Assembly: GCA_023443925.1 (NCBI GenBank)
Contig: JAEZSL010000415.1
Span: 1-22,698 of the forward strand
Origin: Bacillota bacterium
GTDB lineage: Bacteria; Bacillota_A; Clostridia; Lachnospirales; Lachnospiraceae
Length of the DNA stretch: 22,698 bases
Direction of reading: 5' to 3'
Within the stretch, counting starts at the first letter, position 1, and the number at the start of each line of letters is the position of its first letter. The notes below the pieces were generated by a model. That model made no database searches. It was not told the DNA's origin and saw only the letters and a list, made by a program, of their open reading frames with translations. The position numbers and the translations under genes are program-made. Below, in pieces: positions 1-8,222 of this stretch.

Positions 1-925
1 TATCAAAACCATCCATCTCTGATAACAGCTGGTTTAAGGTCTGCTCCCTTTCGTCATTACCTCCGCCGTAGTGGGTATCCCTGCTTTTACCGATGGCATC
101 AACTTCATCGATAAAAATAATACAGGGAGCCATGGACTGGGCTTGTTTAAATAAATCCCTTACCCTGGAAGCACCGACACCAACAAACATCTCCACAAAG
201 TCAGAACCTGATAAAGAGAAGAAAGGTACTTTCGCTTCACCGGCTACCGCTTTGGCAAGTAAGGTCTTACCGGTTCCTGGAGGTCCTACCAGCAATGCGC
301 CTTTCGGCAGTTTTGCACCAATCCTGGTGTATTTGCCGGGATTATGCAGGAAGTCTACCAATTCCGTCAAAGACTCTTTTGCTTCTTCCTGACCGGCGAC
401 ATCTTTAAAGGTAACGCCGGTTTCCTTTTCCACATAGACCTTGGCGTTGCTCTTTCCGACGCCCCCCATCATACCTCCGCCGTTTTTGGAAATCATTTTA
501 AACAAAAACCACATAACCAGGTAAATCAGAACAAAGGGAAGTATCCAAACCAGAATAATATCCAGTATGGCATTCCTGCTGCCCGCAATCTGAGGATTTA
601 TTGTAACTTTTGCTTTTAATAGCCGGTTCGTTAATTCACCATCATTCATTAATCCGGTATAATATGAAATCTTATACAGCGGATTTGGCTGCGTTACCGG
701 TTCAATCACGATTTTATCCGATTGAATGTTAACGGCTTTTACTTCCCCTTTATCTAACATATCAACAAATTTATCATAAGAAATCTCTATATTACTGCCG
801 GCTTTTAGTTGATTCGTCATTAAAGTAAACAGTGCAAGCGTAATAATGGCAGCAATTAAAATATAGAAAAATGTTTTCTTATTATTCATACCGTTCTTGT
901 TATTATTCGGCTTTTTATTATCCAT
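1..925 (-). CDS. ftsH: ATP-dependent zinc metalloprotease FtsH, N-terminal 308 residues (cut by window edge)
   Basis: Membrane-anchored AAA+ protease that degrades misfolded membrane and regulatory proteins. My own translation of the minus strand gives an N-terminal membrane segment at about residues 19-36, an extracytoplasmic domain, and a second membrane segment at about 121-142. The Gly-rich linker [10 protein letters not shown] follows, then the AAA domain with Walker A GPPGTGK (214-220) and Walker [11 protein letters not shown] (about 271-280). The frame runs off the left edge just after EMDGFD, so the rest of the AAA domain and the zinc protease domain (HEXXH) lie outside the window. 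The ATG at 925 is preceded by AAGGAGGT, which settles the start. It is divergent from pyrG and has its own promoter at 1079-1107. Confidence 0.96.
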   Translation of the reverse strand, partial: MDNKKPNNNKNGMNNKKTFFYILIAAIITLALFTLMTNQLKAGSNIEISYDKFVDMLDKGEVKAVNIQSDKIVIEPVTQPNPLYKISYYTGLMNDGELTNRLLKAKVTINPQIAGSRNAILDIILVWILPFVLIYLVMWFLFKMISKNGGGMMGGVGKSNAKVYVEKETGVTFKDVAGQEEAKESLTELVDFLHNPGKYTRIGAKLPKGALLVGPPGTGKTLLAKAVAGEAKVPFFSLSGSDFVEMFVGVGASRVRDLFKQAQSMAPCIIFIDEVDAIGKSRDTHYGGGNDEREQTLNQLLSEMDGFD

Positions 926-990
926 ACCCTACCTCCTTCGTATCATTTTTTATTATGATAGGTAAATAATATAATATCTATTAGCACAGT

Positions 991-1005
991 CATGCCTCCG
1001 GCATG
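991..1005. other. Short GC-rich dyad in the ftsH leader
   Basis: CATGCC, a 3-nt loop and GGCATG form a perfect 6-bp stem in otherwise AT-rich DNA. On the plus strand it is followed by CTTTTG, a poor terminator tract. On the minus strand it lies inside the ftsH leader, and its loop reads GGAGG-like. Function unknown. Confidence 0.35.
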
Positions 1006-1078
1006 CTTTTGTATGTTAAACGTAGTATGCAAAAATTCTTATATTGGGGATAAAGAAAGAATTTAATAGATACAATTC

Positions 1079-1107
1079 ATTATAATGTTAGTCTAATTAT
1101 AAATCAA
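1079..1107 (-). promoter_or_regulatory. Sigma-A-type promoter of ftsH
   Basis: On the minus strand, -35 TTGATT (1107-1102) is followed by a 17-nt spacer and a perfect -10 TATAAT (1084-1079). The start site would be near 1072, giving an untranslated leader of about 145 nt. That leader contains a short GC-rich dyad, CATGCC-tcc-GGCATG on the plus strand (991-1005). Confidence 0.7.
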
Positions 1108-1299
1108 TACATATGTCATGAATTTTTTGTGCTGTTAATTAAAAAAATATTAACTTTTTTTATTTTTTTTAAAATATTACTGGATTTATTTAAAAAATGA
1201 TAGTATAATAGCAATTGATTGTTTAAAAATATACTTATAAGGTTATATGTATATTAAATAGATCGTGTGTATTAAACCGGCTCTGCCCTTGTTTAGAAC

Positions 1300-1351
1300 G
1301 CCTTAAACCGATGGAAAAAGGTTTGCCATCGATTGTTTTTAAGGCTTTTTT
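1300..1351 (+). terminator. Intrinsic terminator of an unidentified plus-strand transcript
   Basis: GCCTTAAA (1300-1307) pairs with TTTAAGGC (1338-1345), and CGATGG (1309-1314) with CCATCG (1326-1331), with an internal loop between the two stems. Six T residues follow (1346-1351). No plus-strand gene lies upstream. A TATAAT at 1204-1209, with only a weak -35, could start a transcript of about 135 nt ending here. Confidence 0.6.
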
Positions 1352-1512
1352 CATTATTTCACCTTACTAACATATAAGCACCTGCGGGATTATAGCAGGC
1401 AAGATAAGTGGATTGCGAATGACTGTTTGACTGGTTGGAAACTACAGTGGATTACGTATATCTGTTTTTTTATGGGCAGGCATGGCGGAGGAGGGACAAC
1501 TGTCCCGGACAT

Positions 1513-1553
1513 ATTATACCGGAAAGGGTAACAGTATTAATTCCGGTTATAAT
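1513..1553. repeat. Imperfect 12-bp inverted repeat
   Basis: ATTATACCGGAA (1513-1524) is complementary to TTCCGG-t-TATAAT (1541-1553), with one bulged T and a 16-nt loop. There is no T tract on either side, so it is not a terminator. It could be an RNA hairpin or a protein site. Confidence 0.45.
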
Positions 1554-1677
1554 CTCATGGAGTAAATTCCGGAGCAGACCGTTTAGCAGGCTTTTGGACA
1601 AGCCTCCTGGAAGTAGACTCTGACTAGGTTTTATAAAAAAGCAAGACATGTCTTATGGACAGGTTATTCTGACTTAT

Positions 1678-1800
1678 CATGATAAGTTAACCGGAGAAGC
1701 TGTCCGAGGCAAACTACATGATAAGTTATCCGGAACAAGCTATCCATGATAATCTATCCGGAACAAACTATCCATGATACGCTATCCGGGACAAGCTTTT
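1678..1800. repeat. Degenerate 28-bp tandem repeat
   Basis: Three adjacent 28-bp units (1717-1744, 1745-1772, 1773-1800) share the pattern CATGATA..., TATCCGG(A/G)ACAA. A more diverged 39-bp copy precedes them (1678-1716). The left end contains the perfect 16-bp palindrome ACTTATCATGATAAGT (1672-1687). There are no unique spacers, so this is not a CRISPR array. Confidence 0.75.
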
Positions 1801-1943
1801 CCTATACAGTTGTCCATAAAAAGTTAATCGGAATAACATCACGCATAGGATTATTCCCAAGCTAAGTTATTGGGGAAAACATCGCAATTAAGATTATTCT
1901 TAAACTAAAGCTAATATGAATCCGTAAGAGATGTAAACCACCG

Positions 1944-1970
1944 GAAGAATAGCAAAAATGGCTATTCTTC
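1944..1970. other. Perfect 10-bp stem-loop upstream of pyrG
   Basis: GAAGAATAGC (1944-1953) and GCTATTCTTC (1961-1970) pair perfectly around a 7-nt loop. No T tract follows on either strand, so it is not a standard terminator. It lies about 180 bp upstream of pyrG and could be part of a long pyrG leader. Confidence 0.45.
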
Positions 1971-2152
1971 ATGACTTATATCCAAAAGTATGGGTGTTGG
2001 CATAATTTTTATACAGCATTTGAGCAATCCATCTGTTAAGGACTTTTGAACAAATGTCTGCAATCAGGCAGCAACACTGCAAATAGTTGTTTTTTGCCAG
2101 AAAAACCAGAGTAACTGACAATAAATATCATAATCAAAGGAGGAATCATTGA

Positions 2153-3757
2153 ATGGGAGTTAAGTATGTATTTGTAACCGGAGGAGTCGTATCAGGCTTG
2201 GGAAAAGGTATCACCGCCGCTTCTCTCGGCAGGTTATTAAAAGAGCGCGGATACCACGTAACCATGCAGAAGTTCGATCCTTATATTAATATCGATCCCG
2301 GCACTATGAACCCGATCCAGCATGGTGAGGTATTCGTAACGGATGACGGCGCGGAAACCGATCTTGATTTAGGTCATTACGAAAGATTTATCGATGAAAG
2401 TTTAACAAAACAGTCCAATGTTACAACCGGTAAAATATATTGGTCCGTATTATCCAAAGAAAGACGGGGAGATTTCGGCGGTGGAACCGTCCAGGTTATC
2501 CCTCACATTACCAACGAAATCAAAAACCGTTTTTATCACAATGACGGCTGTGAAGATACACAGATTGCCATTATCGAAGTAGGCGGTACCGTAGGTGACA
2601 TCGAAAGTCAGCCCTTTCTCGAAGCGATTCGTCAGTTCCAGCATGATGTTGGCCACGAAAACGCAATTCTTATCCATGTAACCTTAATTCCCTATTTAAG
2701 AGCTTCCGGTGAAATGAAAACGAAACCTACCCAGGCAAGTGTAAAAGAACTGCAGGGAATGGGTATCCGCCCGGATATTATAGTATGCCGTACCGAACTC
2801 CCCTTAGAACCCGGTATCAAAGAAAAAATCGCTCTGTTCTGTAATGTTCCCAGCAATCATGTTATTCAGAATCTGGATGTTGAAACCTTATATGAAGCCC
2901 CTTTAGCCATGGAAAAAGAGCATCTGGCCAATATTGCCTGCGAATGCCTTAACCTGGAATGTCCGGTTCCCGATCTGACAGCCTGGGAGAAAATGGTGGA
3001 AGCCTTAAAGCGTCCGGAAAAAGAAGTTACCGTTGCTCTGGTAGGCAAATATACACAGCTCCATGATGCATATATCAGCGTAGTGGAATCCTTAAAACAT
3101 GGCGCAGTAGCACACAATGCTTCTATTAATATTAAGTGGATTCCGTCTGAGACTCTGACAGATGAAAATGCAGCCGGTATTCTCTCCGATGTCAGCGGTA
3201 TTTTAGTACCCGGAGGCTTCGGTGACAGAGGTATCGAAGGAAAAATATCCGCAATCAAATATGCCCGTGAAAACAACATTCCGTTTTTAGGACTCTGCCT
3301 TGGTATGCAGCTTGCCATTGTGGAAGTCTCCCGCCATGTCATTGGTTTTAAAGACGCCCACAGTGTGGAATTAGATCCCGGGACAACCCATCCGGTAATT
3401 CATCTGATGCCCGAACAGGATGGTATCGAAGATATCGGTGGCACCTTAAGGTTAGGCTCTTATCCCTGTGTACTGGACGAATCCAGTAAAGCATTTTCTT
3501 TATATGAAGAAAAGACCATCCACGAAAGACACCGTCACCGTTATGAGGTAAATAACTATTACCGTGAAGATTTTATACGCGGCGGTATAAAACTATCCGG
3601 TTTATCTCCTGACGGACGTATTGTGGAAATGATGGAATTAGATAATCATCCCTGGTTTATTGCCACCCAGGCACATCCGGAATTTAAGTCCAGACCCAAC
3701 AGACCCCATCCTTTATTCAAAGGTTTCGTAGGAGCTGCCTTAGAATATCAGAAATAG
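2153..3757 (+). CDS. pyrG: CTP synthase
   Basis: Converts UTP to CTP using ATP and glutamine, the last step of de novo CTP synthesis in the cytosol. At 534 residues it has the usual full length. The N-terminal amidoligase domain opens with [13 protein letters not shown], which carries the P-loop. The C-terminal class I glutamine amidotransferase domain has GLCLGMQ with nucleophile Cys382, and the His508/Glu510 pair in HPEF. The ATG follows AGGAGG at a normal distance. It is transcribed alone, away from ftsH, and ends in a strong hairpin at 3775-3817. Codon use is visibly more GC-rich than in the glycan operon at the right of the window. No base is missing and no domain is truncated. Confidence 0.98.
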   Translation: MGVKYVFVTGGVVSGLGKGITAASLGRLLKERGYHVTMQKFDPYINIDPGTMNPIQHGEVFVTDDGAETDLDLGHYERFIDESLTKQSNVTTGKIYWSVLSKERRGDFGGGTVQVIPHITNEIKNRFYHNDGCEDTQIAIIEVGGTVGDIESQPFLEAIRQFQHDVGHENAILIHVTLIPYLRASGEMKTKPTQASVKELQGMGIRPDIIVCRTELPLEPGIKEKIALFCNVPSNHVIQNLDVETLYEAPLAMEKEHLANIACECLNLECPVPDLTAWEKMVEALKRPEKEVTVALVGKYTQLHDAYISVVESLKHGAVAHNASINIKWIPSETLTDENAAGILSDVSGILVPGGFGDRGIEGKISAIKYARENNIPFLGLCLGMQLAIVEVSRHVIGFKDAHSVELDPGTTHPVIHLMPEQDGIEDIGGTLRLGSYPCVLDESSKAFSLYEEKTIHERHRHRYEVNNYYREDFIRGGIKLSGLSPDGRIVEMMELDNHPWFIATQAHPEFKSRPNRPHPLFKGFVGAALEYQK

Positions 3758-3774
3758 GCTTATTTAGATTAGAA

Positions 3775-3822
3775 CAGCCCGCCTCTCAGCATATTAATGA
3801 AACTGATGGGCGGGCTGAATTT
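3775..3822 (+). terminator. Terminator of pyrG
   Basis: CAGCCCGCC (3775-3783) pairs perfectly with GGCGGGCTG (3809-3817). A short AATTTTG tract follows. It begins 17 nt after the pyrG stop codon. Confidence 0.75.
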
Positions 3823-3897
3823 TGTGGTTTATAATAATAATTTTGGTTCTATAATAAATTTGCGAATAAAATTTATTCTATAAGTTCTATAATAAAT

Positions 3898-4009
3898 CTA
3901 GTTCTATAATAATCTTGTTCTATAATAATCTTGTTCTATAACAATCTTGTTCCATAATAATCTTGTTCCATAACAATCTTGTTCCATAACAATCTTGTTC
4001 TATAATTAA
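3898..4009. repeat. 16-bp tandem repeat, seven copies
   Basis: Units start at 3898, 3914, 3930, 3946, 3962, 3978 and 3994. The consensus is CTTGTTC(T/C)ATAA(T/C)AAT, with one or two T/C changes per unit and more divergence in the first and last. Units abut with no spacers. Looser copies continue on both sides. Confidence 0.85.
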
Positions 4010-4152
4010 CTTTGTTCGGAACAGATTTGGTTATTGTAGACTTGGTTCTATTATATAATTTGGGATTTCTATTATAGATTTGCTTCCAGTTTTTATTTAT
4101 GCCTAATCAAAGTTAATAAAACTGACTTCCAACACTTTCTCTTGTGCTCTAG

Positions 4153-5238
4153 TTACTTAGCTGCTATTATTGTATATTCTTCATGAATCAGATCCAGTTT
4201 ATTACGCTGGGCATCCATTATATTAGTGAAATGGCAGGGAAGCCCCCTTGACGCAGAATAGTACGGGCCATTCATTAATTGAAAATGCAAATGAGGACAT
4301 GCTGATTTACCGGTATTGCCAATTTTGCCGATAACCTGACCCTGTTTTACCAAATCACCTGTTTTAACCGTAAGGCTGTGATATATCATATGGCCGTAAA
4401 GAGAGTACTCACCGTTCTCATGTTTCAGAACAACGTGGTTACCGCACTGTAATGGCATATGGCCATATTTTTCAACCATCTGCTTTCTTTCCTTTAAAAT
4501 CTGTTCGTCCGTTTCCGAATCTTCCGGGAAATTCAGCCTTATTGTGGTATCATTAAAACAGGACACTACTTCCCCATCTGCAATCGCCAAAATCTCTTCT
4601 CCATACCAGCTATAATCTTCGTCCTTATGATATTCGGTTTCTGTATCAACCTTTCCCAGATCCAGAGCAAATTCCATTGAATACTGCGTACGGTGAGCTC
4701 CCAGACAATCATAATTCCCGTTCACCTGCCACACACCTTTAACAGGAAAGCTATATTGATTTCTGGTTTTATACGGTATAACAGGCAGAGACTTTTTCTC
4801 TGTTAAATTCTCACCGTTCTTAATATATTCTACTTTTAAGATAAGTTCATCGATAAGCTCATGATAAATAACAATAAAAAATTCATTAATAAGACCGGTT
4901 TCCTGTCCGGGTTCTAAAACTGCTCCTTCTGCCAATCGGGAGGTGTCCCAAAATTTCTCCTGACCAAGCATTACTCTTAAATCCCAGCCGCTGCAATACT
5001 GGATTTTATCCGGAAATTCTGACAGCAGCTTCGCTGCTGCCGTTTTATCATAACTTATTTCCTTAATCTTGCTGCCTTGGCACTTTAGTTCAAATGTGAT
5101 TTTGGTAATTGTTATATTATCCGTTGTATCATTTTTCAGATTCACTGCTTTTAAAACAAAATCAGATTGTATCATCCCCGGCCGAAATTGCATGGGACCA
5201 TTAATTATAAAATCATGCGGTATCATTTTTATCTGCAT
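4153..5238 (-). CDS. M23 (LytM/peptidase-like) metallopeptidase-fold protein without signal peptide
   Basis: 361 residues. The C-terminal half is an M23 zinc endopeptidase domain: HRTQYSMEFALD supplies likely ligands His182 and Asp193, SLYGHM carries His283, and ACPHLHFQL carries His316 and His318. The sequence ADGEVV and the run of lysines and glycines before GNTG are also typical of the fold. Family members usually cut peptidoglycan cross-bridges outside the cell, but the N-terminus is hydrophilic with no signal peptide or membrane segment. The N-terminal 160 residues look beta-rich and are not recognised. The spacing between the first His and the Asp (11 residues) is longer than the common HxxxD. 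The start has the ribosome site GGGGAGATG. It is transcribed in the same direction as lspA, 141 bp downstream of it. Substrate unknown. Confidence 0.8.
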   Translation of the reverse strand: MQIKMIPHDFIINGPMQFRPGMIQSDFVLKAVNLKNDTTDNITITKITFELKCQGSKIKEISYDKTAAAKLLSEFPDKIQYCSGWDLRVMLGQEKFWDTSRLAEGAVLEPGQETGLINEFFIVIYHELIDELILKVEYIKNGENLTEKKSLPVIPYKTRNQYSFPVKGVWQVNGNYDCLGAHRTQYSMEFALDLGKVDTETEYHKDEDYSWYGEEILAIADGEVVSCFNDTTIRLNFPEDSETDEQILKERKQMVEKYGHMPLQCGNHVVLKHENGEYSLYGHMIYHSLTVKTGDLVKQGQVIGKIGNTGKSACPHLHFQLMNGPYYSASRGLPCHFTNIMDAQRNKLDLIHEEYTIIAAK

Positions 5239-5356
5239 TACTTCATCTCCCCGTTATCCTATTGATGAGTTAAGTTTAGCACAGATAAAATTCTTTAAAT
5301 ACCTTATCAATTTTTCATAATAGAGATTAAGTCTTCTTCCTGTTTGTATATTTTAA

Positions 5357-5379
5357 TTAAAAACGGAATGTTTCCTGGT
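5357..5379 (-). terminator. Weak terminator-like hairpin after lspA
   Basis: Just after the lspA stop, the minus strand reads AAC-ca-GGAA-aca-TTCC-GTTTTT, a short imperfect stem followed by T residues. It is small and may allow read-through into the M23-type gene. Confidence 0.35.
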
Positions 5380-5826
5380 TTAATCCTTCTTAAAAAATGA
5401 AATCAGCGTTATGATTGCAGCACCCAGAAAAATGCAAAGATCCGATATATTGAATATAATCTTCTTTAAAAACCGGAAGCTGAAATAATCTACTACATAT
5501 CCCTTCGTCAGCCGGTCGTAAACATTACTTAACGCACCGCCTAAAACCAAAGACAAACTAAATTTTAATAAGTGATTTCCTTTTTGAGGAAGCAGAATTG
5601 CAAAAACTAAAAGAAGTATGCCTAACAAGGTCGTAGTTATTATCTTAACGGCATGTACACTATTTTCCATAAAATTAAGCATGGCACCTTTATTATGATA
5701 CCGTTCCAGAATAATTCGGCCTTTAAAGATCTCCTCTTTTTTATGCATTTCCTTATTCTCTTCGATATATTTCTTGATTTTTAGTTCTGTTAAAAAGATA
5801 GCGGCAGCTATTATGATATAAATCAT
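5380..5826 (-). CDS. lspA: Lipoprotein signal peptidase (SPase II)
   Basis: Aspartic protease of the cytoplasmic membrane that removes signal peptides from diacylglyceryl-modified prolipoproteins. At 148 residues it is normal size, with four hydrophobic segments at about 2-12, 59-80, 88-103 and 124-144. Conserved blocks are HNKGAMLNF (44-52), GGALSNVYDRLTKGYVVDYF (with Asn101, Asp104, Asp113) and FNISDL (Asn126, Asp129). The membrane aspartates Asp113 and Asp129 are the likely catalytic pair. The sequence is divergent from the B. subtilis type, with a basic, charged stretch at 16-40 where typical members have a longer first helix. AAGGAGG precedes the ATG. Its upstream DNA runs directly into the repeat array at 5898-6290, so its promoter is unclear. 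Confidence 0.9.
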   Translation of the reverse strand: MIYIIIAAAIFLTELKIKKYIEENKEMHKKEEIFKGRIILERYHNKGAMLNFMENSVHAVKIITTTLLGILLLVFAILLPQKGNHLLKFSLSLVLGGALSNVYDRLTKGYVVDYFSFRFLKKIIFNISDLCIFLGAAIITLISFFKKD

Positions 5827-5897
5827 CGGAATCCTCCTTATTGCGGGTTAGGTTTAGGTGTTCAACTTAATATTGGATTATTTGGTTGGTTTGCTGG

Positions 5898-6290
5898 CTT
5901 GTATTGTTTATGGGCTTGTATATGTTTTATCGGCATTTGCTTTATCGGGTTATATTTGCTTTATCAAGTTATATTTGTTTATCAAGTTATATTTGCTTTA
6001 TCGGCTTATATACTTTTTCTGCCTATATTTGCTTATCAGTTCATATGGGCGTCGGGTTGTTTTGCTTTATCGGCTTTTTTGCTTTATCGGCTTTTTTGCT
6101 TTATCGGCTTTTTTGTTTTATAGGGTTGTATACTTTATCTGCCTATATTTGCTTATCGGTTCATATGGGCGTTATCGGGTTGTTTTGCTTTATCGGCTTT
6201 TTTCGTTTTATAGGCTTATATACTTTATCAGCCTATATTGGCTTTATCGGTTCATATTCGCGTTATCGTGGTGCTTTGTTTTATCAGCTA
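5898..6290. repeat. Higher-order repeat array built on TTTATCGG
   Basis: The basic word is GCTTTATCGG followed by T-rich or TTATATTTG sequence. Three perfect 17-bp units, CTTTATCGGCTTTTTTG, stand at 6065-6081, 6082-6098 and 6099-6115. A longer block beginning TATACTTT.TCTGCCTATATT and containing TTCATATGGGCG recurs at about 6009, 6129 and 6219 (spacings 120 and 90). No unique spacers are present. Confidence 0.8.
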
Positions 6291-6673
6291 ATTTGTCCAT
6301 CTTCTAATAATTAAATATTCTATATTAATAGTCAATATTTAAGCAGATGGATACTTCACAAAAATATATTTGTATCAGCTTTAATTACTTTAAAAGGAAT
6401 ATCTACAGTGTAACGGAGTTACATATTATATATCCATACACAAATACACTGAAGCGGCACACTTGTATTATCTGATAATTTTTATTGATAAATGTATTAT
6501 ACTGAAAAAATAAAATATTGGCAATAAGATAAATTTGAATTGCTGGACATTTCGTAATATGATTTTTTACAAAATTCTCTGTCTATATTAGACAAATGGA
6601 GTTTAATAAGATTTTTGTTGATAGCAAGATATAAAAGGAAGCGAAATATCATTTGTGCTTTAAGATATTGCTG

Positions 6674-6702
6674 CCGAAGAAACTTCAAGTACAACGCTTC
6701 GG
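6674..6702. other. 6-bp stem-loop at the left of the structured element
   Basis: CCGAAG (6674-6679) pairs with CTTCGG (6697-6702), and GAAG-aaa-CTTC forms a competing small hairpin inside it. It lies 24 bp from the larger structured element at 6727-6802 and may belong to it. Confidence 0.35.
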
Positions 6703-6726
6703 AATGATGCATTTGGACGATTTACC

Positions 6727-6802
6727 TTGAGCTGACACCGTATAGCATGGGTCGGAAACCCATGCCATACCAGCATGAGCCTGCATGGCTCAAATTAAGG
6801 AG
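6727..6802 (+). other. Compact structured element with alternative pairings and a ribosome-site-like tail
   Basis: A central hairpin pairs GTAT-A-GCATGGGT (6740-6752) with ACCCATGC-C-ATAC (6758-6770) around the loop CGGAA. An outer stem TTGAGC (6727-6732) with GCTCAA (6788-6793) encloses it. The same GCTCA can instead pair locally as TGAGCC-tgcat-GGCTCA (6776-6792). Directly after, the plus strand reads AAGGAGG (6796-6802), but no start codon or frame follows. Strand is uncertain. It lies downstream of the GT2-TPR gene if read on the minus strand. Confidence 0.4.
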
Positions 6803-6871
6803 GTATTAGTCGGCTTACTGTTAAGTATAATTAGGCCAACATTATAATTAATAATTAAGTGTTAATGTCCA

Positions 6872-7891
6872 TTACACTTTAACACTCCAATTTTTAGCCA
6901 TTTCACGGTATAATTCAGCCTGTTCCTTATCTCCTAATCCCTCATAGCATAAAGCAAGACGGTTTAGAGGATAATCCCCTGAATAGTGGATATTGAGATA
7001 ACTTTCCGTTTCATAGGCAGCATTATAAAACCAGACAATTGCTTCCTTGTAATCATTTCGTAAATAAAAAAATTCACCTACATCAAAACAAACCTCTGAA
7101 CTGGCTTTCCCTAATGCAATATTTTTTAAAGCATATTTCATGATCTGCACCGGATCATTTTTAATCAATCCGCATCTTACCAAAATACACTGAATTTGCT
7201 TTAATGCATCCAAAGATAAATCACTGTCGGTAAGTTTTTTAAAAAATGCTTCCGCTTCCATAAAATCCGTCTCGGTTCCGGCTATAAATAATTCTCTGGC
7301 ATACATATTCTGTACTTTGACGGATAAGACTTCACCCCTGTCGAGCAACTTCCGGAATATATGAAAATCACGCTTCCCATGATTGGACTCCGGGAGGTGA
7401 ATTATTTCGATATCACTGTCATATATATTTGGTTCCAGAACTACCGATTCATGAATTGGATCCGTCCAATAAAAATTCCGTAGTCTTTTATACAACTTAG
7501 GCCTTAATTCCGTGTCATAATTATAGGTAGTATTATGTAGCAGCTGATTGGTATATAACATCTGCACAATCTCAATTTCCGGAAGCAGCAGTTGTTTTAA
7601 TTGCAGAAATTTCATTCTATTGACATTATCAATAACCTCATCGGCATCTACTGCATAAATATACTCCATGGACGCTTTTGAAAAAGAAAAATTACGGGCG
7701 GCAGAAAAATCATCTTCCCATTGATAATTATAAACCTTATCTGTGTATAATAATGCAATATCCATTGTGTGGTCGGTGGAACCGGTATCTACTATAATAA
7801 TTTCATCCGCAATCCCCTCTAGGCAATCCAGGCATCTGACCAGATTTTTTTCTTCATTTTTGACTATTAAACAGGCACTAATTGTAATCAT
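6872..7891 (-). CDS. GT2 family glycosyltransferase with C-terminal TPR-like repeats
   Basis: 339 residues. The N-terminal GT-A domain starts ISACLIVKNEE, then DTGSTD (35-40), WEDDFSAARN (58-67) and the DAD metal-binding motif (82-84). This is the pattern of cytosolic inverting GT2 enzymes that act on proteins or lipid carriers, such as the SunS/TPR-glycosyltransferase group. Residues from about 210 to the end are helical and TPR-like, as in YKEAIVWFYNAAYE and YEGLGDKEQAELYREMA. The start has a GAGG ribosome site. It stands alone, with long non-coding DNA on both sides, on the same strand as the other glycosyltransferases. The acceptor is not visible; protein glycosylation (for example of flagellin or another surface protein) is a guess. 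Confidence 0.85.
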   Translation of the reverse strand: MITISACLIVKNEEKNLVRCLDCLEGIADEIIIVDTGSTDHTMDIALLYTDKVYNYQWEDDFSAARNFSFSKASMEYIYAVDADEVIDNVNRMKFLQLKQLLLPEIEIVQMLYTNQLLHNTTYNYDTELRPKLYKRLRNFYWTDPIHESVVLEPNIYDSDIEIIHLPESNHGKRDFHIFRKLLDRGEVLSVKVQNMYARELFIAGTETDFMEAEAFFKKLTDSDLSLDALKQIQCILVRCGLIKNDPVQIMKYALKNIALGKASSEVCFDVGEFFYLRNDYKEAIVWFYNAAYETESYLNIHYSGDYPLNRLALCYEGLGDKEQAELYREMAKNWSVKV

Positions 7892-8187
7892 ATGTAAAAT
7901 ATCCTCACTTTATAAATCAATATATATTTAGAAATATAAATAAAACATAATATTTACTTATATATCATTATTACATTACAGGTTATATCCTTGTTTATAT
8001 TTTTATTTCTGTTTAACTTTTAATTTTAACACAAATATTTGATTTAAACTATTGCGCTATTTGTAGATAATAATGAAATTTATTGTAGAAAAGCACGAAA
8101 GAAAATTAGAAATATTTATAATTTTATGTCATATTTTGTATGCATTATATACATATAATTCCTTTAAAAATTGTCGTTTTACCAATA

Positions 8188-8216
8188 TTGTATATTTTTA
8201 CATGTCGTGATATACT
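8188..8216 (+). promoter_or_regulatory. Candidate extended -10 promoter for a small RNA
   Basis: A TGaTATACT extended -10 (hexamer at 8211-8216) lies 17 nt after a partial -35, TTGTAT (8188-8193). The start would be near 8223. No gene follows before the terminator at 8324-8366. Confidence 0.45.
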
Positions 8217-8222
8217 CTTTGT

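Larger units (their letters stand above)
926..2152. other. Gene-free 1.2 kb between divergent ftsH and pyrG
   Basis: I see no convincing coding region. A 62-codon frame at 1435-1623 has no ribosome site and no recognisable motif. The stretch holds the ftsH promoter, an orphan plus-strand terminator (1300-1351), an imperfect inverted repeat (1513-1553), a degenerate 28-bp tandem repeat (1678-1800), a perfect 10-bp stem (1944-1970) and the pyrG ribosome site. The words CCGGAA, TCCGG and ATCGG recur from about 1500 to 1860, so much of it may be decayed repeat. I could not place a convincing pyrG promoter. Confidence 0.6.
3758..4152. other. Intergenic stretch between pyrG and the M23-type gene
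   Basis: It contains the pyrG terminator and the 16-bp tandem array (3898-4009), flanked on both sides by more degenerate copies of TTCTATAATAA and GTTCTATTATA out to about 4085. No coding frame with a ribosome site was seen. Confidence 0.6.
5827..6871. other. Gene-free stretch between lspA and the GT2-TPR gene
   Basis: From about 5898 to 6290 it is repeat DNA. Three overlapping long frames there (74-149 codons, all plus strand) share the same residues because the 17-bp unit is not a multiple of three. From 6315 to 6590 it is plain AT-rich DNA in which I see nothing. From 6674 to 6802 there is a cluster of hairpins. A 71-codon minus-strand frame (6497-6712) has no ribosome site or known motif. 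Confidence 0.6.

Noticed and set aside
1435..1623. 62-codon plus-strand frame before pyrG
   Set aside because: No ribosome site, overlaps an inverted repeat, and the residue pattern has no known domain.
2043..2099. Possible terminator-attenuator before pyrG (GCAAC...GTTGTTTTTT)
   Set aside because: The stem is only about five pairs, one of them a wobble, and it is unlikely to fold stably. No typical pyrG attenuator was found.
3898..4009. CRISPR-like array
   Set aside because: Units abut with no unique spacers, the 16-bp unit is too short, and no cas genes are present. The same applies to the arrays at 1678-1800, 5898-6290 and 9280-9395.
5858..6314. Three overlapping plus-strand frames of 74-149 codons rich in Leu, Phe, Tyr and Cys, looking like membrane proteins
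   Set aside because: They are the same tandem repeat read in three frames. The 17-bp unit lacks stops in any frame, there is no ribosome site, and no frame is favoured.
6497..6712. 71-codon minus-strand frame
   Set aside because: No ribosome site upstream, no recognisable motif, and its start lies next to the hairpin cluster. The first 30 codons look gene-like but the remainder does not. Kept only as a possible remnant.
8073..8213. 46-codon plus-strand frame with a hydrophobic middle
   Set aside because: No ribosome site before the ATG and it runs into the promoter-like site of the candidate small RNA.
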